8,648 bases of DNA, from assembly GCA_030037185.1 (NCBI GenBank), contig JASHRR010000997.1:1-8648 (forward strand), in the 5' to 3' direction. Source of the DNA: Xanthobacteraceae bacterium. GTDB taxonomy: Bacteria; Pseudomonadota; Alphaproteobacteria; Rhizobiales; Xanthobacteraceae. Each line of letters starts with the position of its first letter. Position 1 is the stretch's first letter. Positions 1 through 5,471 of this stretch are shown in pieces. Made by a program: the position numbers and the translations under genes. Below the pieces are notes generated by a model. The model worked only from the letters and a program-made list of their open reading frames with translations. It was not told the origin of the DNA and did no database searches.

Positions 1-941
1 GCCTTGTAGACCGTGCCACACTGGTAGCCGGCGAGTACGTTCTGGAGGCCCGTGAGCGTCGCGTCCTGGCCAGTGGTCGGGAAGCGCTTGGGCGGCACTT
101 TCAGGGTCTTGAGGTAGGAGATCACCGCATTGGCGTTGTCATCATTTGGCACCACCGCGGCATTGATGTTGGGGTGCGCGGTGTATTGTTGCTCGAACGT
201 CGTGCGCGCCGTTGCCGGATCCCAGGTGCCCGCCGGCTCACCGACGTTGACGTATTTTCCGGAGTCGAAGCTGCGCTTCAGCACGCTCATATAGCCTTCG
301 GCGAACAACGTCGCGTTGTTGTCGGTAGCAGCGCCGCGCATCACGAGGATCTGCGGATTGGCGATGTTCCAGTTGGTGAGGCATTGGTCCATGCCCTGGC
401 CGATCAGCTTGCCCACGCCGACATTGTCGAAGCTCACATAGTAGTCGCGGTTGCCGCCGAGGGTGAGCCGGTCATAGTCGATCACCGGCACGCCGCGCTG
501 CTTGGCATAGGTCTCGATGGAGGCGCCCACCCCCGAGGAGATCGGGTCGACGACGAGCACGGTCGCGCCCTGGGAGATCGCTGACTGAGCCTGCGTCAGC
601 TCGGTCGACTCGCTGCCCTGGGCATTGGTGATGATGTACTGGTCGGCGGTGAGGCCGGCCGCCCCGAATGCCTTCCTGAGATAGGGCTGGTCGAAGGAGG
701 TGTAGCGGGCCGAGGTCGTCGTCTCGGGAAGCAGCACAGCGATCTTTCCTTTGACCTTCGCGGCGCGATCCTTGAGCCGCACCATGGCGGAGAAATCGGC
801 GGTGAAAGAGGTGGCGCTGAGCGCAGCCTGGCTGAGCGCGGTCGAGGTGGTCATCAGGCTGAGTACGACGGCAACGAGACCGGCTCGTCCTCGGGCGCCG
901 CGAAGCCGAACGTTCGCAGGAGCGGCGGATAATGACGGCAT
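1..941 (-). CDS. XylF-like sugar ABC transporter substrate-binding protein (3' end outside window)
   Basis: Periplasmic binding protein of a CUT2-type sugar ABC importer, closest in pattern to xylose-binding XylF. The frame is open for 313 codons from the ATG to the window edge, so the C-terminus is missing. Residues 1-40 form a long export signal: a basic n-region rich in Arg, a hydrophobic stretch GLVAVVLSLM (21-30), then a likely cleavage site near SQA. The type 1 periplasmic-binding fold follows from about residue 65 (GKIAVLLPE). Family signatures seen are VPVIDYDR (151-158), YYVSFDNVGVG (167-177), TDNNATLF (206-213), VVPNDDNANAV (263-273), TTGQDA (289-294) and TVYK (310-313); these match the known E. 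coli XylF pattern (YDR, DNNAKLF, GQDAD, TVYK). The start is supported by AAAGAGGA at 951-958, 9 nt upstream. ATPase and permease genes would be expected downstream, beyond the left edge. The exact sugar (xylose, glucose, galactose or other) cannot be told from sequence alone. Confidence 0.9.
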   Translation of the reverse strand, partial: MPSLSAAPANVRLRGARGRAGLVAVVLSLMTTSTALSQAALSATSFTADFSAMVRLKDRAAKVKGKIAVLLPETTTSARYTSFDQPYLRKAFGAAGLTADQYIITNAQGSESTELTQAQSAISQGATVLVVDPISSGVGASIETYAKQRGVPVIDYDRLTLGGNRDYYVSFDNVGVGKLIGQGMDQCLTNWNIANPQILVMRGAATDNNATLFAEGYMSVLKRSFDSGKYVNVGEPAGTWDPATARTTFEQQYTAHPNINAAVVPNDDNANAVISYLKTLKVPPKRFPTTGQDATLTGLQNVLAGYQCGTVYK

Positions 942-950
942 TTTGGGATT

Positions 951-958
951 TCCTCTTT
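951..958 (-). promoter_or_regulatory. Shine-Dalgarno site of the sugar-binding protein gene
   Basis: On the minus strand the sequence reads AAAGAGGA followed by nine bases and then ATG. It fixes the start at 941 and argues against the in-frame extensions of the overlapping reading frames. Confidence 0.65.
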
Positions 959-1009
959 GGAGGCCGCACCTCCTGCGCGTCGGCAAATCGTCCGCAGGGG
1001 GCTTATCGC

Positions 1010-1026
1010 CTTGATAACATATCGAG
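1010..1026. promoter_or_regulatory. Imperfect palindrome upstream of sugar-binding gene, candidate operator
   Basis: CTTGATA-ACA-TATCGAG pairs in 6 of 7 arm positions around a 3-nt centre. It lies about 70 nt upstream of the ATG of the XylF-like gene. Size and odd-centred symmetry suit a dimeric repressor such as a LacI- or GntR-type sugar regulator, but no regulator gene is in the window and no second copy was found here. It could be chance. Confidence 0.25.
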
Positions 1027-1505
1027 CCATGCAGTGGCAGAGGGGTCGCGCAACGACACCGTTGCGAACGATCGAATCAACGTGCAGCAGGTTTCCGTCC
1101 CGGACAGACCGTCGCTGTGCGAAGTGGCGTAGTGGGCGTTCTGGCATCGCCAGCAAGGTTCTCACGTTCCCTACCAGAACTGATTGCGCTTCGCGGGATA
1201 TTACGTGCCGATGCCGGTTGGGTCGCCTCGGGCATCCCCCAAGCTTATTCTGGTAGCTGTCCCCCGGTTTTGCGCCGGAAGCATTCTGCGGCGCTACCGG
1301 GACAAGATCAGCCATTCCCAGCTGGGTCAGCGCCATCCTCCATGTCATCCGTCCGACAAAATGGCCGTGGCCGCCCTCCTGTCCGATGCCCGACGTCTAC
1401 GATAAAGGGGTTCGCTCACTACGCGGGCTTGTTGCCTGTTGAGCCGTCAGACGACCTGCCGGCTATTCTCCGCGCTATGCCTGCGTCCCATCACTTGCTA
1501 TAAAA

Positions 1506-1511
1506 AGGAGG
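1506..1511 (+). promoter_or_regulatory. AGGAGG, distant ribosome-binding candidate
   Basis: A perfect AGGAGG lies 20 nt before ATG 1532 and 35 nt before ATG 1547. A weaker GAGAGA at 1513-1518 is 13 nt from ATG 1532. No alternative in-frame start codon lies at normal spacing, which may mean the original start was lost or shifted when the ORF was assembled. Confidence 0.3.
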
Positions 1512-1531
1512 CGAGAGAATCACAGCACAGG

Positions 1532-2485
1532 ATGCCACATCTTGGAATGAACACACCTCCGATCGTGTCACCAGAGGACTGGGAAGCGGCGCGCCAGCGG
1601 ATGCTGGCGAAGGGCAAGGCGCAAATGCGCGCCGCCTCGGCCGCCGAACGCCCGCGGGTGCCATGGATGGCCGTCGAGAATCGTCAGCGGAACCTCCCGC
1701 CGGGGCCGCTTCCTGATCAAACCGAAGCCCCTGCCCGACCGCACGCGAGCAAAGCTGCAGACGATCAATTAGGAGCTGCGTCAGCGGATACAACAGCCGA
1801 CCTGCGAGCAGGCGAAATGGCGCAAGCAGGTCATCGCATAGCGTCCGAATTCGAAGGCCCCAACGACGAAGTGAGCCCGACCACTCACGAAAATCACTCG
1901 CGCGCGCTATCGCGTCTCCTCATCACGTTTTGCAGCGGTGTAGCTGCGACCTTGGCTTGGTGGTCGTATGGCGACGCAGCGAAACAGATGATCGCAAGCT
2001 CATACCCCCAGCTTCTCGGGTTGGCGCCGCCGCGGGCACCAACAGCGCCGGAAGCTCCCGAGATGATCGTTCCCTCCCCCAATCAGCTCAACGACCGCGT
2101 GGTCGCCGGTCAACAACTGACGCGCGATACCGATCAGACCACTACGAGCGTCGATCAAGCGCCCTCGGCTCAGGCCGATAGCATCCCCCTCGAGAGCCGA
2201 GGCGACGCGGCATCGTCACAGCCGACGGTGCCTTCGAACGTAAAGCCGGCGGAAGCGAAAGCGCTACCGACATCGTCCGAAAAAGGAAAGCAGCTCTCCG
2301 CCGCGAACCACCACGATGCTTCATGCTTTCCATCAGCTTCGGCTGTGCTACAGAACCACCCAGGCGCACGGCCGACCTGGACCATGAAGGCGCCCGGTCA
2401 TGAGGGCACCCAATGTTGGTACGCCGCTGCGCGACCCAGGGTAAGCAACCCTCGACCGACCCCGGGCGAGCGACCATCGAACTGA
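1532..2485 (+). CDS. Chimeric hypothetical protein: DUF899-like N-terminus plus single-pass membrane protein
   Basis: Predicted 317 aa of unknown function. Residues 6-48 (MNTPPIVSPEDWEAAR... PWMAVE) resemble the first ~45 residues of DUF899 thioredoxin-like proteins, which continue with an EFEGP-x-GKVSL segment and a catalytic domain that is absent here. Residues 50-120 are low-complexity and acidic to neutral. Residues 124-150 (SRALSRLLITFCSGVAATLAW, then WSYGDAA) form one transmembrane segment that I recognise as characteristic of a Bradyrhizobium hypothetical family. The remaining ~170 residues are Pro/Ala/Ser/Thr-rich, ending in a conserved-looking block DASCFPSASAVLQ (262-274) and APGHEGTQCWYAAARP (287-302) with two Cys. 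Start choice is uncertain: ATG 1532 keeps the residues MPHLG seen before MNTPP in relatives as I recall them; ATG 1547 is the alternative, and a TTG at 1439 would add 31 residues. AGGAGG at 1506-1511 is 20 nt from 1532, too far to be ideal. Family matches are from memory. Confidence 0.55.
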   Translation: MPHLGMNTPPIVSPEDWEAARQRMLAKGKAQMRAASAAERPRVPWMAVENRQRNLPPGPLPDQTEAPARPHASKAADDQLGAASADTTADLRAGEMAQAGHRIASEFEGPNDEVSPTTHENHSRALSRLLITFCSGVAATLAWWSYGDAAKQMIASSYPQLLGLAPPRAPTAPEAPEMIVPSPNQLNDRVVAGQQLTRDTDQTTTSVDQAPSAQADSIPLESRGDAASSQPTVPSNVKPAEAKALPTSSEKGKQLSAANHHDASCFPSASAVLQNHPGARPTWTMKAPGHEGTQCWYAAARPRVSNPRPTPGERPSN

Positions 2486-2733
2486 GTGATGCCAAGCAAA
2501 GAGATAGTCGGAACAACGCAGAGTGGGCTCTCCGTACCCGCCCGTACAGCGGTCTCCCGAATGAGGGGGAAGATGCTCCCGCGCCTACCTCCGCTCGCAG
2601 GCGTTTCAGCGACGGCTCGGCCCTGAGTCTGCACAAACTCCGCTCGCTGCACTCGCCAGCGCGCACTAACGCATTTTCCCTATTTCATTGATAATCAAGC
2701 TTCCTTGTCGTGGCGATACTGCACGGCGGTTCC
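2486..2733. other. Non-coding spacer between convergent ORFs
   Basis: About 250 bases after the chimeric ORF. Two competing reading frames cross its first half: a 92-codon plus-strand frame starting inside the previous ORF, and a 174-codon minus-strand frame. Neither has a recognisable motif. No Rho-independent terminator (GC stem plus T run) was found for either converging gene. Confidence 0.5.
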
Positions 2734-2883
2734 TTAACTGCGTGCCGGACCTCCTGTCTTCCTGTTGAGGAGATCAGTCTCACGGATCAGTTCTTGCACC
2801 AACAAGTCATGTGCGAAGCTGTTGACCGTCTCAGCAATGATCGAGCAAAACAGCCCACTACAAGATGCCGTGCCCCCTGACAT
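2734..2883 (-). CDS. Small hypothetical protein, 49 aa, downstream of the GH3 gene
   Basis: An ATG-initiated frame encodes 49 residues beginning MSGGTASCSGLFCSIIAETV and ending with RKTGGPARS before TAA. It has no family I recognise. The middle (SIIAETVNSF, then AHDLLVQELIRETDLLN) is predicted to be amphipathic helix with a heptad-like spacing of Leu/Ile/Val, more protein-like than random frames nearby. Two Cys lie near the N-terminus (residues 8 and 13). AAGGAGAG stands directly before the ATG, so the Shine-Dalgarno core is strong but only 2 nt away, closer than usual. The start lies 30 nt after the stop of the GH3 enzyme on the same strand, with no terminator between, so co-transcription is plausible. 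Could also be a chance frame. Confidence 0.4.
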   Translation of the reverse strand: MSGGTASCSGLFCSIIAETVNSFAHDLLVQELIRETDLLNRKTGGPARS

Positions 2884-2891
2884 CTCTCCTT
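2884..2891 (-). promoter_or_regulatory. Strong Shine-Dalgarno directly before small ORF
   Basis: The minus strand reads AAGGAGAG immediately followed by ATG. This near-consensus ribosome-binding sequence is the main evidence that the 49-aa frame is translated. The 2-nt gap between GGAG and ATG is unusually short. Confidence 0.4.
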
Positions 2892-2913
2892 AAATAATCA
2901 CTGAATTCAATTC

Positions 2914-5160
2914 TCATAACCTGAGCGCCGGCATGGTGAACTCAGTTGTCAGCGATAAGTCACCGGCATTGGCACCTGCCTCAACCGTGTAACGGCCAGG
3001 CGCGATTTTCCAGTCACCGGCCCCAGTGTCGAAACGGGCCAGCAAACGGGGATCGATCGTGGCTGTCACGCGTTGCGTCTCTCCGGGATCAAGCATCACC
3101 CGATTCCAGCCGACCAGGCGGATCGGGAAAGCAGGGTCGTCTGGGTGGCGCACGTAGAACTGCGGGGTGGCAGCGCCCCGGTGCGCGCCGACGTTTTTCA
3201 CCTCGAGGGATATCGTGACACTTGATCCCGAGTTGATGGCGGTCAGCTCGCTATAAGCGAAAGCAGTGTAGGAAAGTCCAAAGCCAAACGGAAACAGTGG
3301 CTTGATGCCATTCTTGTCAAACCACTTGTAGCCGACGTCTGCGCCCTCGAAGTAATTCACGTCGACTGCGTGATTGCCGGCTGCCTTGCCGGCATTCGAG
3401 CTCGCAGTGTCGGCCGCCGTTTTCCTTGGCGGAAGCTGCGATTCGTCCAACGGAAATGTAATTGGCAATCGGCCTGAAGGATTTACTTCGCCGAATAAAG
3501 CCCGGGCAATCGCTTCCCCGCCGCGCGCTCCCGGATACCATGCTTCAATGACGGCTGCCGTGGACGAGAGCCACGGCATGCGCACCGGCCCGCCAGTTTC
3601 AAGTACGATGACCGTGTTTTGGTTGATCGCGGTGACCGCTGCAATCAAATGATCTTGATTGTCGGGAAGCGCGAGATCGGGTGCGTCATAGGACTCAGCC
3701 ATCCATTGGTGTGCGAAGATGATGACAGCATCAGCTCCCTTTGCGACCTCCGCTGCCCGCGATATGTCATCACCTTCGACATATTCGACTTGCGCGCCGC
3801 CCGCTTTGACTTCGATCGCCTTTAGCGGCGAGGATGGATCATAGACCAGAGGCCCGGGGAAATCCCGGGGCCCAAGATTTGGCACAGCGTTTCCGCCCAC
3901 GGGAATGACCTGCGAAGACCCGCCGCCAGACAATACGCCTTTGTCCGCATGCGAGCCAATCAGCACGATCCGTTTCAGCCCTTTGGCCAGCGGCAGGGCT
4001 CCATTCCGGTTGCGTAACAGCACCAGGCCGCGTTCCGCGACAGTCTGGGCTGTCTCGGCGTGTAACGTGTAATCGATGAAACCGCCTGGCTTCGGCGGGT
4101 CGTCAACAATTCCGCTAGCGAACATGGCGCGCAGGATTCGCTGCACCATGTCGTTGAGCCGTTCCAGGGGGACATTTCCCTTTTCTACCGCTTCCTTCAG
4201 GGCCGGCCCGAAATAGCCTTGCTCATCCATCTCCTCGCCAGACTCCTGATCAAGCCCGGAAAGCGCGGCCTTCTCGGTCGTGTGAACTGCGCCCCAATCC
4301 GACATTACAAAGCCCGAGTAGGCCCAATCGCGTTTAAGCACCTGGTTCAGCAGAAAATCGCTTTCGCAACTGTAGGTGCCGTTTACGCGGTTATAGGCGC
4401 CCATGACTGCGTGCGGACGTCCCACCTCGATGCCAATCTGAAACGCCAAAAGATCGCTTTCGCGCGCTGCGCCAGGGTCAATGTTAGCACTAAGCACTAA
4501 ACGGTCGGTTTCTTGTGCGTTTAGCGCATAGTGCTTTATCGTCGAGATGATGCGGTTGCTCTGGATACCGCGAATCGTTGAGCCGACGATGATGCCGGTC
4601 AACAGCGGATCTTCACCCGCGTACTCAAAATTGCGTCCATTGCGCGGATCACGCGCGATGTTAGCGCCCCCGGCAAGCAAAACGTTGAAACCTTTTGCCC
4701 GCGCCTCGGCGCCCATCTGCCTTCCGGAGAGCTCGGCAAGCTCGGGGTCGAAAGTGGCCGCGATTGCAAGCCCGGAAGGGAAAGGCGTCGCTTCATCACC
4801 GGGTCGCACGTTATGGGGATTTGCTACGCCCAGACCCGCATCACTTTCTTGCAGCGCTGGAATACCAAGTCGAGGGATCCCCTCGACATAGCCGGCCGAT
4901 CCAAATGCGGCGTCGGGTTTCGGTTTTCCGCCAAAGGGGAAACCGACGCGACCGTGCACGAGTCTGATCTTCTCATCGAGTGTCATCGCCTCCAGCGTCA
5001 AAGCGGCACGAACTTCCGCTGGTCGGCTAGGATCAAGCCACGGCCTGTGCGGGTCGAGCTGGTGATATTGCGCGCTGGCGTGCGGTTCTGTCATGAGAAT
5101 AATGCCCAAGATGAAGGTTGCCCCGGCTGCGATTGGATATTTTGGGTCGACTTTCTTCAT
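2914..5160 (-). CDS. Exported glycoside hydrolase family 3 enzyme (beta-glucosidase type)
   Basis: Predicted 748 aa exo-acting glycosidase that removes non-reducing-end beta-linked sugars from oligosaccharides, probably in the periplasm. The signal peptide is MKK then IAAGATFILGIILM, cleavage near ASA-QYHQ (28-31). The GH3 N-terminal barrel spans ~55-350: MTLDEKIRLVHG (59-70), ESDAGLG (105-111), GGANIARDPRNGRNFEYAGEDP (split at 164-185), IKHYALN (208-214), and the nucleophile Asp288 in FVMSDWGA. The C-terminal alpha/beta sandwich (~375-580) has GLVLLRNRNGALPL, a candidate acid/base Glu489 in AESYDAPDLALP, and GEVNPSGRLPITFP. A fibronectin III-like domain (~640-740) follows PFGFGLSYTAF. Length and domain order are typical of bacterial beta-glucosidases; beta-xylosidase or mixed activity cannot be excluded. 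A frame extension of 49 residues to a TTG at 5307 is rejected because it translates an interspersed repeat and lacks a signal. The ribosome-binding site is weak (GGAACGAG). Confidence 0.93.
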   Translation of the reverse strand: MKKVDPKYPIAAGATFILGIILMTEPHASAQYHQLDPHRPWLDPSRPAEVRAALTLEAMTLDEKIRLVHGRVGFPFGGKPKPDAAFGSAGYVEGIPRLGIPALQESDAGLGVANPHNVRPGDEATPFPSGLAIAATFDPELAELSGRQMGAEARAKGFNVLLAGGANIARDPRNGRNFEYAGEDPLLTGIIVGSTIRGIQSNRIISTIKHYALNAQETDRLVLSANIDPGAARESDLLAFQIGIEVGRPHAVMGAYNRVNGTYSCESDFLLNQVLKRDWAYSGFVMSDWGAVHTTEKAALSGLDQESGEEMDEQGYFGPALKEAVEKGNVPLERLNDMVQRILRAMFASGIVDDPPKPGGFIDYTLHAETAQTVAERGLVLLRNRNGALPLAKGLKRIVLIGSHADKGVLSGGGSSQVIPVGGNAVPNLGPRDFPGPLVYDPSSPLKAIEVKAGGAQVEYVEGDDISRAAEVAKGADAVIIFAHQWMAESYDAPDLALPDNQDHLIAAVTAINQNTVIVLETGGPVRMPWLSSTAAVIEAWYPGARGGEAIARALFGEVNPSGRLPITFPLDESQLPPRKTAADTASSNAGKAAGNHAVDVNYFEGADVGYKWFDKNGIKPLFPFGFGLSYTAFAYSELTAINSGSSVTISLEVKNVGAHRGAATPQFYVRHPDDPAFPIRLVGWNRVMLDPGETQRVTATIDPRLLARFDTGAGDWKIAPGRYTVEAGANAGDLSLTTEFTMPALRL

Positions 5161-5242
5161 AAACTCGTTCCGAGGCTCGACTTTTATGAGCGTAAACCCA
5201 TTGTATCCTGCAAGTCCATCCGGACGCACCGGCAGAGACATC

Positions 5243-5272
5243 GACCTGCCTGTTAAGCCGGGAGATGACGAG
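5243..5272. repeat. Decayed interspersed rhizobial repeat (translates as DLPVKPGDDE)
   Basis: The plus strand reads DLPVKPGDDE, and the complement reads SSSPGLTGR; both are the familiar spurious peptides from an intergenic palindromic repeat common in Bradyrhizobium and relatives (usual form D-RPVKPGDDE / SSPGLTGRS). The usual inner palindrome is degraded here (TGTTAAGCCGGG instead of the complementary CCCGGTCAAGCCGGG form). The edges are uncertain. It sits in the leader of the GH3 gene, about 85 nt upstream of its ATG. Confidence 0.5.
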
Positions 5273-5402
5273 GCTTCCCGCCCCCTTTGAATCTCAATCC
5301 CGTCCAAGCTCGAAAGACGGTGTCTGCCAGCAACGCGATATTGGTCCTGATCAGGGTACTCTTTGCTCCGTCAAAGATAGCCTTTGTTCTCTCCTCGCTC
5401 AC
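5253..5402 (-). CDS. Possible small hypothetical protein or gene remnant, 49 aa, ending in the repeat
   Basis: A minus-strand frame starting at GTG (or TTG at 5414) reads VSEERTKAIFDGAKSTLIRT then NIALLADTVFRAWTGLRF and stops after HLPA. I do not recognise it. The first ~38 residues look protein-like: charged, amphipathic and without low-complexity bias. The last ~10 residues (GGKPRHLPA) come from the interspersed repeat, so an original C-terminus may have been replaced by repeat insertion. The ribosome-binding site is ambiguous: AAAGGG is only 3 nt before GTG. The frame is open 11 codons further upstream of the TTG without an ATG, consistent with a truncated relic. Confidence 0.3.
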   Translation of the reverse strand: MSEERTKAIFDGAKSTLIRTNIALLADTVFRAWTGLRFKGGGKPRHLPA

Positions 5403-5471
5403 CAGCCCTTTCAATATCGTCCCGAACCTGAGTGCTGGAACACCATTTCAGAATAACCGCCAACCCCCGCG

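Larger units (their letters stand above)
942..1531. other. Gene-poor spacer between divergent genes
   Basis: This stretch of 590 bases contains the leader of the sugar-binding gene on its left side and the leader of the chimeric ORF on its right. Several overlapping reading frames of 66-164 codons run through it on both strands, but none has a family signature, a convincing ribosome-binding site or a consistent composition, so I treat them as spurious. A purine-rich AGGAGG lies at 1506-1511, preceded by TATAAA at 1499-1504, but no matching -35 box was seen. Confidence 0.5.

Noticed and set aside
1171..1256. 9-bp inverted repeat CTACCAGAA / TTCTGGTAG separated by 68 nt
   Set aside because: A 9-bp pair is expected about once by chance in a region this size, and neither arm extends.
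472..1348. Minus-strand frames of 164-165 codons overlapping the sugar-binding gene start
   Set aside because: They run in other frames of the XylF-like gene or its leader and read as Arg/Pro/His-rich sequence without motifs.
1117..1503. A 128-codon plus-strand frame in the left spacer
   Set aside because: The translation has no family pattern and no ribosome-binding site, and alternative frames on both strands are just as long.
2142..2691. Frames of 71-174 codons around the 3' end of the chimeric ORF
   Set aside because: They compete with each other on both strands and have biased composition with no recognisable motif.
2688..2698. Palindrome TTGATAATCAA resembling an FNR/FixK box
   Set aside because: The FixK/FNR consensus has four bases between TTGAT and ATCAA; here there is one, and no gene start is suitably placed.
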